From positions 186,001 through 250,000 of the forward strand of contig JAIQGL010000017.1 in assembly GCA_020072585.1 (NCBI GenBank): 64,000 nt of DNA, written 5' to 3'. A program made the position numbers and the translations under genes. This document shows positions 48,181-57,573 of the stretch, in pieces. The notes below the pieces were generated by a model. That model did not search any database. It was given only the letters and a program-made list of their open reading frames with translations, and was not told the origin of the DNA. Origin of the DNA: Terriglobia bacterium (lineage in GTDB: Bacteria > Acidobacteriota > Terriglobia > Terriglobales > Acidobacteriaceae). Position 1 is the stretch's first letter. Each line of letters starts with the position of its first letter.

Positions 48181-48789
48181 TTAACGTCTGCTTGCGCCCA
48201 GGTTGCGGCAAAGGGGTTCGAAATCGCTCTGGCTTCCGTAGTCCAGCGTGACATCTGCTTTTTCTTTTGGCCCGTACATTCCCACGCCTACGCCGCGCGG
48301 GCTGCCGTTAGTATTGAACCCGGCGGCCAGGCTTCCGCGATCGTCCAGATTCAACTGCTGCCCGTCCCATGCGCCTTCCAGGCTGAAATCCAGTTTCTGC
48401 GCGTTTTTGGGCGAGTAAAGATGTAGCACCGTTCGCTTGCCGTCGGCGCTCAGCCACGCGCTATAGACCGTGCCGCTCAAGGTGTATTTGTGCGCCGCCA
48501 GCTTCGGTCCGCAGAGCATGGCAGAGCCATTCAGGTTTGACGGCTGGACTGAACTGCGCTGCCTGCCCGGCTGGCTATAGTAGATGTCCAGGTACAGCCC
48601 GTAATCGGCGCCGTAAGAAGAGTGCATCTTGCCGTAGCCGTGCCAGCGCATGGCCGGCGTCAATCGCCCGCCCATGTGCAAGGCCCATGGAGAGAAAACG
48701 AATATTGATAGGATGCCTACCACAACCGTCACCACGATTGTCCCCAGGCATCCCAGCTTTGCGGTGGGCTTTCCCTGCTCGTTCGCCAT
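48181..48789 (-). CDS. Small single-pass membrane protein of unknown function
   Basis: 202 residues. One membrane helix at about 13-37 (LGCLGTIVVTVVVGILSIFVF), then a soluble beta-rich domain (KYTLSGTVYSAWLSADGKRTVLHLYSP). It lies 48 bases upstream of the lipoprotein gene on the same strand, so the two may form an operon. No family recognised. Confidence 0.65.
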   Translation of the reverse strand: MANEQGKPTAKLGCLGTIVVTVVVGILSIFVFSPWALHMGGRLTPAMRWHGYGKMHSSYGADYGLYLDIYYSQPGRQRSSVQPSNLNGSAMLCGPKLAAHKYTLSGTVYSAWLSADGKRTVLHLYSPKNAQKLDFSLEGAWDGQQLNLDDRGSLAAGFNTNGSPRGVGVGMYGPKEKADVTLDYGSQSDFEPLCRNLGASRR

Positions 48790-48951
48790 TTTTGTACTGC
48801 CTCCTGCTTCGAATAGGGCGGTGCCGTGCAGGTTTGCCCCTGGAAACCCGTTCTCTCACTGTTTGAATTTGGACTTGCTTCTTACACCGGTTGGATGGCG
48901 ATCTGGCAGCCGCCCGGTCGGTCATTGCTGCCGTTCTTTCCTCGCGATGGA

Positions 48952-49806
48952 CTAGCTTCCGTGGCGTGCGGAAAAGAGATCGGGCCGGTGAGTATCATCC
49001 ACCATCCGCTCTTGTCCGATTCGCCGAATCAAAAATACCAGCGGCAGAAAAGCCAGGCCCGCGCTCAGGTGTTTCAGCGTATGCCCGCTGACGATTCCCG
49101 CTAAACCGCCGATTCTCCCTAGACCATAGATCGGTTTATCAAGAAGTTCAAACACCTTGGCTGCAACGTTGCCAATCCCCGCAATCACGAACGCCGGCGT
49201 AGCGCCATTGCGTGACGGAAAGAACAACAACAGCATCGCGCCCACGCAGAAGATTAATCCTTGATAAAGAGCGTACCATCGCAGGTCGCCGCGTCCAAGC
49301 TGCTCACTCACACTCCACTCATGAACCGTCCACAACCCAACTGTGACGAGCGCGGCCAGGGACCAGGCGGTCGAACCGCCGAAGCGATCCGCAATCATCG
49401 CGCCCACACAGCCTGACATGGCAATGATCATCGGCAAGCGGTCAAACACAAGGCGTTGGTTGTCCGGCGCCAGGTGATAGTAGCCCGATCCGATGCTGGT
49501 AAGAACAAGACCGAAGAAGAGTGTTGCCAAGGCCCAGCGCGTGCCTGCATCAAGAGTTAGTCCGGCCTTCGCCACAAACAACATGCCAAGCAATCCCGAA
49601 ACCAGGAACGCCAGGTTCGACAGCACATCCAGGCCATGGGCAATGCCGGCAATACTGCGCTGATCTGCGAAGTGGTGATAGGCCTCCGGTTGCGGGATGG
49701 GCGGAAGGAACGCTACGGCAGCCAGGGCAGCGATACAAACGCCCGTGATCATCAGCCATCGGGTTGAAGACTTCCAGGCACGTATGCGGGTCAGCACGGC
49801 TGCCAT
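48952..49806 (-). CDS. CREST-superfamily membrane hydrolase (ceramidase-like)
   Basis: 284 residues with seven predicted helices. It carries the conserved set of the alkaline ceramidase/PAQR/Per1 superfamily: a Ser and His in GSGYYHLAPDN, an Asp in LVFDRLPMIIAMSG, and two His near the end (GHTLKHLSAG). Members are integral-membrane, zinc-dependent amide hydrolases. Bacterial members are annotated as alkaline phytoceramidase-like; the natural lipid here is unknown. It stands by itself. Confidence 0.8.
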   Translation of the reverse strand: MAAVLTRIRAWKSSTRWLMITGVCIAALAAVAFLPPIPQPEAYHHFADQRSIAGIAHGLDVLSNLAFLVSGLLGMLFVAKAGLTLDAGTRWALATLFFGLVLTSIGSGYYHLAPDNQRLVFDRLPMIIAMSGCVGAMIADRFGGSTAWSLAALVTVGLWTVHEWSVSEQLGRGDLRWYALYQGLIFCVGAMLLLFFPSRNGATPAFVIAGIGNVAAKVFELLDKPIYGLGRIGGLAGIVSGHTLKHLSAGLAFLPLVFLIRRIGQERMVDDTHRPDLFSARHGS

Positions 49807-49867
49807 GGAGGAAATAAACCCCTCACTCGAACCAATGTTTCAAGACAGATCAACAGAATAATCCCTC

Positions 49868-51979
49868 CTACTGCATGCCGAGCTGCCACTCCAGGAAAGC
49901 AAACTTCAGAGAAAGCTCGTCGACGATCTGGCTAAATGGACGTCCACCTGAGTGGCCCGCCTTGGTGTCATAGAGCAAAAGTACGGGGCGTCCGGAAGAG
50001 GTTGCCGCTTGCATGCGCGCCGTCATCTTGCGCGCCTGCTCAGGCGGGACACGGGTGTCTGCATCGCCGCTGCTAAAGAGTATCGCCGGATATTTAGTTT
50101 TGGGCTGAACGTGCTGATAGGGTGAATAGGCATAAAGAAACTTGAACTGCTCCCGGTCAGCCGCATTGCCATATTCCAGAAGCGCCGGCGGATTATTGTT
50201 CCTGGTCCACTTGTAATAGCGCACCATGTCGAGATCAGGATGGTCGCAAATAACAGCTTGATACAATTCCGGCCGCTGTGTGACAACGGCGCCCATGAGC
50301 AGGCCACCATTACTGCCTCCCCAAATCGCCATTTTCTGCGGGGTGGTGTATTTGTTCTTGACCAGCCATTCCGCTGCGGCGATGAAATCATCAAAAACGT
50401 TCTGCTTTTTTTCCAGCATGCCCGCTTTATGCCAGGCTTCACCAAACTCTGAGCCGCCGCGCAGGTTAGCCACGGCATAGATACCGCCTTGTTCCAGCCA
50501 CCACGCTGCCTCAGTGCGGAACTGCGGCGTGAGGCTCACATTGAACCCTCCATAGCCGTAAAGAATCGTGGGAGTCTTGCCATCCGGCTTGTAACCCTTG
50601 CGATGCAACAGAAACATGGGCACGCGCGTGCCGTCTTTCGAGGAATACCAGACCTGCTCCATTTCATAACGGTCTGAATCAAAAGGGACAGCATTGCGGT
50701 ACCAAAGTTCGCGCTTGCCTGTGGAAGCCGAGTAACGAAAGATCGACTGGGGTGTAGTGTAAGAAGAAAAGATCAGGATTCCTTCGTCCTGGTCGGCGCG
50801 ACCGTAAATGACCGCCGAGCCGGAAGAAGGCAGCGCAACCTCACCTATCGGTTTTCCCTCAAGAGAAAAGATCGCGATGCGCGAAGTCACGTTATGCATG
50901 TAGTTCACAAAGAGCTTGCCTCCTATCAAGGCGAAGCTCTCAATCGCGTCCTGGGTTGCGGGCACGATCTCTTGCCATTTTTCTGGTTTGGAATCGCGCA
51001 GATCGATTTTTAGAATCCGGTTGCGCGGCGCCTGCCAGTCGGTCTGAACAATCAGAAAGTCGCCGGCAAATTGCGGGGTGAAATGAGCGTTGATTCCCGT
51101 AATGAGCGGATGGACAGGGCCGTTATCATTGAGATTTTGAATGAACAGTTCGTTTTTAGCCCATCCTGCCTGCACATTCATTAAGAGATACCGGCCATCT
51201 TCTGACACATTGTTGCCGAGCCATGTATCCGGCCCGTATCCTTCGCCAAAGACCACGGGATCTTTAGCTGGATCGGAGCCAAGGGCGTGATAGTAGATTC
51301 GTTTACCGGAATCGCGGTGGCCCAGGGTGTAATAGAATCCGCTTCTGTCCTTCTTCCAGGACGTGCCCATATACAAGGCACGCGGAAAAACGTCGGGCAG
51401 GTCATGGCGGGTGTTCAAATCCATGATGCGCATTTCAGTTTCGTCTTCTCCGCCACGCCGCACCGCATAGATCATAAGACTGGCATCTGAGGTGATATCG
51501 CGAATTCCCACGCTGGTGGTGTGGTCCGTGCTCATCGGATGGGGATCGATCAACAGTTCATCTGTTCCGGCGGCCCCTTTCCGGCGATAAATGCTGGCAA
51601 GGTCCTGGTCAGCGCCTTTCTTAGTGAAGAAGTAATAACCGGCTTCCTGAACGGGTGAGCCCACGGTGTCATGGTGAAACATCTCCAAAAGCCGCTTGGA
51701 GATGGCGGCCCTCTGCGGCAGTTTGTCCAGAAGTGAATGTGTATAGGCGTTCTGGACGGCTACCCAGTCGCGCGTCTCCTTGCCATCCTGCTCTTCCAGC
51801 CAGCGATATGGATCAATGATTTCTACGCCGTGAATCACTTCCTTGACGTTGTCCTGCCTTGTGGCCGGGGGCGCAGGCGTTTGTGCACTAGCGGGCAGAA
51901 TGCACAACACGACAAAGGTCGCTTGCAGCAGAGCGTTCATCGACCGGAAAAAACAAGACAAGGATTGCTTGCGACGCAT
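49868..51979 (-). CDS. Prolyl oligopeptidase (S9A), secreted
   Basis: About 703 residues. The ATG at 51979 has GAGGG upstream; an in-frame GTG lies two codons earlier. A signal peptide (ATFVVLCILPASA) precedes a seven-bladed propeller domain (about 80-420) and an alpha/beta hydrolase domain with the catalytic Ser in GGSNGGLLMG, Asp in SSGDADTRVPP and His in KAGHSGG. It cleaves short proline-containing peptides in the periplasm. It starts 9 bases after the metallo-beta-lactamase-fold gene, so both are cotranscribed. Confidence 0.95.
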   Translation of the reverse strand: MRRKQSLSCFFRSMNALLQATFVVLCILPASAQTPAPPATRQDNVKEVIHGVEIIDPYRWLEEQDGKETRDWVAVQNAYTHSLLDKLPQRAAISKRLLEMFHHDTVGSPVQEAGYYFFTKKGADQDLASIYRRKGAAGTDELLIDPHPMSTDHTTSVGIRDITSDASLMIYAVRRGGEDETEMRIMDLNTRHDLPDVFPRALYMGTSWKKDRSGFYYTLGHRDSGKRIYYHALGSDPAKDPVVFGEGYGPDTWLGNNVSEDGRYLLMNVQAGWAKNELFIQNLNDNGPVHPLITGINAHFTPQFAGDFLIVQTDWQAPRNRILKIDLRDSKPEKWQEIVPATQDAIESFALIGGKLFVNYMHNVTSRIAIFSLEGKPIGEVALPSSGSAVIYGRADQDEGILIFSSYTTPQSIFRYSASTGKRELWYRNAVPFDSDRYEMEQVWYSSKDGTRVPMFLLHRKGYKPDGKTPTILYGYGGFNVSLTPQFRTEAAWWLEQGGIYAVANLRGGSEFGEAWHKAGMLEKKQNVFDDFIAAAEWLVKNKYTTPQKMAIWGGSNGGLLMGAVVTQRPELYQAVICDHPDLDMVRYYKWTRNNNPPALLEYGNAADREQFKFLYAYSPYQHVQPKTKYPAILFSSGDADTRVPPEQARKMTARMQAATSSGRPVLLLYDTKAGHSGGRPFSQIVDELSLKFAFLEWQLGMQ

Positions 51980-51988
51980 AGTCACCCT

Positions 51989-52999
51989 CTATTTGGCTGG
52001 TGCCGCATTCTCCGCAAGAGGAGTTGGCACCTTCTTGGTACCTGCCAGTTCAGCCGCAGTCTGCATGATGTTGCGCGTGGAAAAAGGCCGGAAGAATCCC
52101 CAGCAGGTAGCAGTAGGTGGCGCTGGCGCCGCAGGTGGTGTTGTTGCATCCGGACAGTTGCCATACTTCTCTTTCATTTGAGGAAGCACTGCGTCGACCA
52201 ATGCCTGGTCGCTCTTCCCTGCTGCCTGCGCTTTGCTTATGGCTTCGCGCAACGTGACTAAATAATCATGAAAATCGCGCACATCCGCCGCGGTGGCAAC
52301 GTCTCCATGTCCGGAAACGAACGTTCCTGAAGGACGATCGGCCAGCAGCTTCTCCAGCGTCTTCACCCAATCATTGGTGGTGGCGTCAATCAAGTTGGGC
52401 AGGTGCTTCTGCCAGACCAGGTCGCCGGCAAAAACCACGTTGGCATCGGGCACGGTCACCACGGAATCGCCGCCGGTGTGGCCCAGCATGTAGCGAACTT
52501 GAATCTGCCGCGTGCCCAGATAAATATCCACTGCGTCAGTGTAGACTTCATCAGGCAGCACCAGCGCCTCAACCATGGCCTTTTGCTCAGGCTTGGGATT
52601 AGCGCCGAAGAACTTGAGATTTTCTGTGCGCAGCCAGCCACGCAGGTTGTGGTGTGCCACGATGGTTGCTCCCTCCTTGGCAAAAACCGCGTTGCCGCCG
52701 GTGTGGTCCAGGTGGTAGTGCGTATTGATGACAAAGCGCACCGGCAGGTCGGTAACTTTCCTGATTTCAGCTAGCAATGCCCGCGCAGACTCCTGGCTGG
52801 TAAATGTGTCGATCACTACCACGCCGTTGCTGCCAACAACAAATCCCGCGTTGCTTCCGGCTTTGCCGCCATCGGCGCCAATGGCCGCGTAAACGCCCTC
52901 GCCGATTTTCTTTACGGTGAAGTCTGCCGTATCGGCACAAAAAGCAAAGGTCGAAAGAAAAAGAAGAATCAATAGAAGAGGAGCCGTTCTGGTTCGCAT
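51989..52999 (-). CDS. Metallo-beta-lactamase-fold hydrolase, secreted
   Basis: About 336 residues. The ATG at 52999 gives a signal peptide (LLLILLFLSTFAFCA); codons upstream to 53080 are not needed. The metal site is HYHLDHTGG (about 125), with later ligands HTGGD and SGHGD. The arrangement resembles the glyoxalase II/SoxH-like and quinoprotein-relay MBL families rather than clinical beta-lactamases. A Pro-rich tail follows the fold. Operon with the prolyl oligopeptidase. Confidence 0.88.
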   Translation of the reverse strand: MRTRTAPLLLILLFLSTFAFCADTADFTVKKIGEGVYAAIGADGGKAGSNAGFVVGSNGVVVIDTFTSQESARALLAEIRKVTDLPVRFVINTHYHLDHTGGNAVFAKEGATIVAHHNLRGWLRTENLKFFGANPKPEQKAMVEALVLPDEVYTDAVDIYLGTRQIQVRYMLGHTGGDSVVTVPDANVVFAGDLVWQKHLPNLIDATTNDWVKTLEKLLADRPSGTFVSGHGDVATAADVRDFHDYLVTLREAISKAQAAGKSDQALVDAVLPQMKEKYGNCPDATTPPAAPAPPTATCWGFFRPFSTRNIMQTAAELAGTKKVPTPLAENAAPAK

Positions 53000-53234
53000 G
53001 CCGCTGATAGTAACATCAATTCCGGCCATTTCGCTCGTCAGGACGCCACACTCAAAAACAGCCATTTGGGACACCAACAAGCAAATGGCGCTTGACTTTC
53101 ATACCCTCGCCGTCCCAAAACGGATTTGTTACGATGGAGATGGGGGAAGGGCGGCCTGATATTCAGCTGGCAAGACCGGGTTGCAATCCAATTACCTACA
53201 GAATTCGTACTCTTAAGAAAGCGAGAGAATACGC

Positions 53235-53780
53235 GTGAGCGGCACGCAAGCGCCAAAAACTAACGACGACGCTTCCCTGATTGCGTGCATCCGCGCCGGA
53301 GACCAAAGCGCCATGGCCGACTTGTATGACCGCTATTCCGGAGTCGTATACGGAGTCGCCCTGCGCGTACTGGCCAGCACTACCGCAGCGGAGGACGTGG
53401 TGCAGGAAGTGTTCCTTCAGCTATGGCGCAATCCCCGGGCTTTTGACGCTGACCGTGGCCGGCTGGCCCCCTGGCTGGCGGTGATCGCACGCAACCGCGC
53501 TATCGATCTGTTGCGGAAACGGCCCATGGAAGACGATATAGACGAAATGCCCATCTCCACCGGAGTAAACCTGGAAGATGAGGCTTCACAGCGCCTGGCA
53601 GTTGAGAAAGTTCGCGGCGTTCTGGGACAGCTTCCCCAGGACCAGCGCAAAGCCCTGGAGATGGCATTTTTTGAAGGCATGACCCATACGGAGATCGCCG
53701 GAAAAACCGGAGAGCCGCTGGGTACCGTCAAGACCCGCATCCGCACTGGATTGCTGGCCTTGAGAAAAGCATTTGCATGA
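53235..53780 (+). CDS. ECF-type sigma factor (SigK/RpoE-like)
   Basis: 181 residues from a GTG. Region 2: YDRYSGVVYGVALRVLASTTAAEDVVQEVFLQLW; region 4: LPQDQRKALEMAFFEGMTHTEIAGKTGEPLGTVKTRI. It belongs with the sigma factors regulated by RskA-type anti-sigma factors. The stop overlaps the next start (ATGA), so sigma and anti-sigma are made in a fixed ratio. Confidence 0.94.
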   Translation: MSGTQAPKTNDDASLIACIRAGDQSAMADLYDRYSGVVYGVALRVLASTTAAEDVVQEVFLQLWRNPRAFDADRGRLAPWLAVIARNRAIDLLRKRPMEDDIDEMPISTGVNLEDEASQRLAVEKVRGVLGQLPQDQRKALEMAFFEGMTHTEIAGKTGEPLGTVKTRIRTGLLALRKAFA

Positions 53781-54589
53781 ACGATCATCCACAATTCGCT
53801 GAAGCGCTGGCGTTATATGCCATGGGCGCGCTTGACGACCCGCAGGACCTGGCAGCGCTGCAGGCCCATCTGGGCACGTGCGGAGATTGCCGTCGTGAGC
53901 TTGATGCTTTGCGCGCCGATGTGGCGTTGCTGGCGCTTTCCGCTACCGGCCCGCAGCCTCCGGCAAGATCGCGCCAGCGGCTGCTCAGCGCAATTGCCGC
54001 AGAACCGCCGCGTGAGCACAAGGCCCCGCAGCGCTATGCAGTAGGCCGTTTGCGTCCGCGCTGGTTTTCCTTCGCGCCAATCGCGGTAATGCTGCTGCTG
54101 GCGGTTTTCAGTCTGCTGCTGTGGCGTGATGTCCGGAACACGAGATTCCAATTAAGAATGGCCCGCACGCAGATCGAACAGATGCAGGCGGAAGTAGCAG
54201 AGAAAAATGGCGCTCTTGAAGAAGCCAGGAAGATTGGCGATCTGCTGCACGCATCGGACGCGTGGCCGATTACGCTTGTGTCCGTAAAAACTCCGCCGCA
54301 GCCCCAATTGAAGATGATCTACTCGCGCGAAAAGGGCAGCCTGCTGCTGATGGCGAGCAATGCGCCCATGTTGCCGGACGATAAGATCTACGAGCTATGG
54401 CTGCTTCCCGCCGATGGCGGCGCTCCCATGCCTTGTGGCTGGTTCAAACCAGACAAGCAAGGCAATGGGATGATCTTCCATAAGCTGGCATCCGCAGGCA
54501 TTACCGCAAAAGGCTTTGCCGTGACCGCTGAGCCTGCCGGCGGCAGTTTGACTCCCACCATGCCGATCAGGTTTGCTCCTGCGAGTTAG
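53777..54589 (+). CDS. RskA-like anti-sigma factor
   Basis: 270 residues. Zinc-binding anti-sigma N-terminus (HLGTCGDC), a membrane helix at about 95-113 (FAPIAVMLLLAVFSLLLW), a short coiled coil (QIEQMQAEVAEKNGALEEARK) and the RskA C-terminal domain (LPDDKIYELWLLPADGGAPM). It holds the adjacent sigma factor at the inner membrane until released by proteolysis. The 283-base gap after it shows no gene. Confidence 0.93.
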   Translation: MNDHPQFAEALALYAMGALDDPQDLAALQAHLGTCGDCRRELDALRADVALLALSATGPQPPARSRQRLLSAIAAEPPREHKAPQRYAVGRLRPRWFSFAPIAVMLLLAVFSLLLWRDVRNTRFQLRMARTQIEQMQAEVAEKNGALEEARKIGDLLHASDAWPITLVSVKTPPQPQLKMIYSREKGSLLLMASNAPMLPDDKIYELWLLPADGGAPMPCGWFKPDKQGNGMIFHKLASAGITAKGFAVTAEPAGGSLTPTMPIRFAPAS

Positions 54590-54872
54590 CTATCGGGTAT
54601 ATGATCCGTCGTTGAAACTCAAGCATCACTTTGCTTCTCCTGAAACTAAAAGCCTTCCATCCACCGCTGCTCAAACTTGAGGTCTTCAGCCGTCAGTGTC
54701 AATGGAATTCATGATTCGGGTCAGCTGAAATCGCCGCGGGTCGAGTTACCGGATTGAAGCGAATAAAAACGCTTTGTCACGGTTGAAGGGATCATCCCAT
54801 CCCAAATTGGCTCACATTCATACGTATCCAGAGTCAATACCTTGGCTGACCACTGTTTTTCAAGGAGTTCCT

Positions 54873-56738
54873 GTGCAACCCAAATCCCTGACGCTCTACC
54901 GTACGCTGCGCTTTGTTCTTCTGCTATCGATCACGAGTATTTACGCTGTTGCACAGGACGCTTCGTCACAGATCAAGTCAGAGATCGAACGCCTGCAACA
55001 ATCCTTGAAGGACAAACCTGTTTCCAGCCCTGATCTGCCGAACGCCGGCACCATCATTGGTGACGGGCTCAATGGCTCAAGGGCGTCGCTGGCTACGGGA
55101 CATCTTTACCTGAGCCTGGAAAGATTGGGCCAGGCAGAAGACTTTCTGCAAGGCGCACGGAGCGTTGACGAAAAAGCGGAGGCGATCAAGGATAGTCTTC
55201 CCGCGTTTGAAACAGAATGGGGGAAGGCGAACCTGCAATTGACGGCGATGGACAGATCGGCCAGGGAGCGAGATTGGCGCGGCACGACTACAGCGATTCG
55301 AGCACTCTCTGAAACGGCGCAGGGCCGGGTTATTCCGCTACTGGAAGGCAGCCGAGGCTTCGCAACGGCAACCAAACCCAAAGACGGCTTGTTTTATATG
55401 GGACAGGCACAGGGTGAAGCAGCATTTGCCACGTTCGTGTCCAAATTGAACGCACCGCGCACAGGCACACCATTTCCTCTCCGTTCCGTGCTGCCTGAAC
55501 TACAGGCGCTACAGGAAAAGACCAATGCAGCGTTCCAGCCGCCACGGTCTATTGATATGCATCCTCGGTTCATTGCGTTGAATTCCACGCTTAAATTTGC
55601 GCGCGAACTGGATTCATCGAAAGCGTACGCAGGAGCGCTCTATCAGTATCTTGAAGCGGTGCGCCACTATGGCATGCTGGATCCTGCCGTGCCCGACGCC
55701 GCGAAGCAAACTGCGCTGCGCAACACAATTGCCGATGAACTGAAGAAATCCAGCAGCGCCAGGCGCGACGACTCGATTGCCCAAATCTTTCTGGAAAGGG
55801 CCTACGGATGGCTCAATAAGACTGACGGCGCCGCGCCTTCCCCAGATGAATGGCGGAGCGTCCAGATCATTCTGGAGCAGGTATTGCCCGCTTATTACGC
55901 CACGCTCAAGCCCGCAGCTCCATTGCAGCAGCGTGCCGGACGCACGGCAACGCTGACACTTGTCCGCTGGCCCTACACTTGAAACATCTCCGATCCAGCA
56001 AGTTTGCTGGCCCAGGAAGTTGCCGCCAAGTATGCCGGACGCGTAACGTTCGTGAGCGAAAACTTTGGTGATTCAAAACTGGCGGACCGGTTTGGGGTGA
56101 AAGGGTATCCCGCTATATTTCTGGATGAAGTCCTGATTGCGGCGCCGCGGGACTTTGGTTATTTTGGCGAAAAGGAAGGCACCGGACGCTACGCTCCCTG
56201 GCGCAACGCTGACAACCAGGCAAAGTTCAAGACTGATCTTACCCGGATGATCGACCTGATACTTGCCGGCAAGAAAGATGTGGTCAGCCGGGAACACGCC
56301 GGAACAAGTACAAGCCTGGCGGCTGTTACTTCCCTGCCTAAATTCAAATTGACTGACCTTTCCGGCAAGCCGCTTACTGCGGAGCAGGCCTCCGGCCGGG
56401 TGGTGATGGTGGAGTTCTGGGCCACATGGTGTCCGCCCTGCCGCTCGACGCTGGAATGGCTCGGCGATCTAAAGAAAAAATATGGCGACAACATCGCCAT
56501 TCTGGCGCTGGCCGTGGAGTCACCGGAAGACAAAGTCAGGGAGACAGTCAGCTCGCTCAGCCCTGATCTCCACTGGGCCATCACAGATGCGGCCACCGCT
56601 CAGGCCTTCGGCGATATCACTGCCGTCCCAACCATGTTTCTGTTTGACCGCTCCGGTAAAACCGCGAGCGTGATGTATGGTGCGCCACCTGACCTGCACC
56701 AGCAGGCGGAGAAGGTGCTGGACGGATTGATCAAGTAA
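54873..56738 (+). CDS. Candidate selenoprotein: secreted double thioredoxin-fold protein with in-frame UGA
   Basis: Read through the TGA at 55980-55982, this is one protein of 621 residues with Sec at 370. The GTG at 54873 has AAGGAG 5 bases upstream and gives a signal peptide (FVLLLSITSIYAVAQ). Residues 30-350 are helical, of no family I know. Residues about 358-470 are a thioredoxin-like domain: strand TLTLVRWPYT, then UGA, NISDPASLLAQEVA helix, strand RVTFVSEN, and the cis-Pro loop VKGYPAIFL. The UGA is exactly where the catalytic Cys would be. Residues 485-621 are a TlpA/AhpC-like domain with WCPPC (520, 523). Without recoding, the second half would start at a TTG with no ribosome site. 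Probably an extracytoplasmic disulfide or peroxide reductase. The alternative is an ordinary nonsense mutation. Confidence 0.78.
55989..56017 (+). promoter_or_regulatory. Bacterial SECIS-like hairpin after the in-frame UGA
   Basis: CCAGCA (55995-56000) and TGCTGG (56005-56010) pair perfectly around the loop AGTT (56001-56004); a lower UCC/GGA helix (55989-55991 with 56015-56017) continues the stem after a small internal loop. The loop begins 18 bases after the UGA and its second base is G. Both match the published bacterial SECIS consensus (loop 16-37 bases from UGA, G in the first two loop positions), the site where SelB binds. Confidence 0.75.
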
Positions 56739-56747
56739 CCCATTTAT

Positions 56748-56872
56748 CACGAAGGACACAAAGGAACACGAAGGCAGTTCTGGTTAAAGATTTGAGGCAA
56801 CGTTAAGCCCGCTATCACCCTCAGTTGCCAGCTATCCTATGTCCCCTTTGTGTTCCTTCGCGGACTGTGTGG
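56748..56872. repeat. Intergenic inverted repeat of the 'cacgaaggacacaaagg' type
   Basis: A left arm (56748-56774, CACGAAGGACACAAAGG and on) faces a right arm (56843-56872) whose reverse complement reads CGCGAAGGAACACAAAGG. Such arms form a large imperfect hairpin. Similar phrases occur as scattered intergenic repeats in many environmental bacterial genomes. Between the arms I see no gene. Confidence 0.55.
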
Positions 56873-56927
56873 TTCAGCCCTGCTTTTCTCATTCTTTTGA
56901 GGTACGGCCGCCTCCGCAACTCCCCTT

Positions 56928-56935
56928 AAATTTTT
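56928..56935. repeat. Left 8-bp target site duplication
   Basis: AAATTTTT directly abuts the left inverted repeat and is repeated exactly at 61042-61049 after the right one. Eight bases is the duplication length typical of IS1595-family elements. Confidence 0.85.
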
Positions 56936-57144
56936 GGGGATTATCCACTTGACACATACAGGCTCGTAAGCTATTGATTATAGGCAGCCGTGACAGGGCA
57001 AAGTCCAACGTTGGACGCTTGCAATCAGTTGCCAACAGGGTGTATTTCTCAAACTGCAAGACTCCGCAACTAAACAGAACGGGCCGTTCCAATGTTTGAC
57101 GCATTGAAGCGGCCCTAACCAAAGCACCTGATTGAGAGGCGACA

Positions 57145-57417
57145 ATGGCTACCCGTAAGACTAAACGCACACGCAAGCCACGTTCAAGTTACAGCCGCTT
57201 TCCAGAGGTCAAAGGGAAGGTGGTTTCACTGGTCGAGGTTGACCACAACGCAAGCGCGATCATCATCATGTTCGAGGACAATACCGTTCTCGGATTCGAC
57301 ATTGATTCCAGTCATGTTGTGTTCCCTCAGTTGTTCGACAGGAACAAAGGGAATTGGAAACCACTCAAACATTGGCCGCCGATCTATAGTCCAATATCCA
57401 TGGTCAAATGGCCGTAA
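57145..57417 (+). CDS. Hypothetical cargo protein, 90 aa
   Basis: ATG with GAGAGGCG upstream. The first 15 residues are very basic (TRKTKRTRKPRSSYSR); the rest looks like a small beta domain (KGKVVSLVEVDHNASAIIIMFEDNTVLGFDI) ending PISMVKWP. A strong intrinsic terminator follows, which supports expression. It is the first cargo gene inside the left end of the transposable element. I do not recognise the family; a nucleic-acid-binding role is only suggested by charge. Confidence 0.6.
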   Translation: MATRKTKRTRKPRSSYSRFPEVKGKVVSLVEVDHNASAIIIMFEDNTVLGFDIDSSHVVFPQLFDRNKGNWKPLKHWPPIYSPISMVKWP

Positions 57418-57424
57418 AAACAGA

Positions 57425-57444
57425 CCCGCTTCGGCGGGTTTTTT
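57425..57444 (+). terminator. Rho-independent terminator
   Basis: CCCGC-TTCG-GCGGG hairpin with a stable tetraloop followed by six T, starting 7 bases after the 90-aa gene stop. Textbook form. Confidence 0.93.
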
Positions 57445-57573
57445 ATTTGGGGGACAGAGGATGTAAGAAGTGATATAAAACTCGTAACGCCCGACTGCGA
57501 ATCGGGCGTTGACGACATCCTAATAAATTGCGGTTTGGGCTGGCACTCAAATCATACAGTGGAGTTGTCTGCC

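Noticed and set aside
56004-56738. Separate TlpA-like gene starting at a TTG
   Set aside because: The frame is continuous with the upstream gene across one TGA, there is no ribosome site, and the N-terminal residues complete a thioredoxin fold begun upstream.
56950-56980. Promoter formed by TTGACA in the left terminal repeat
   Set aside because: The spacing gives TATTGA, a poor -10; kept only as a weak possibility.
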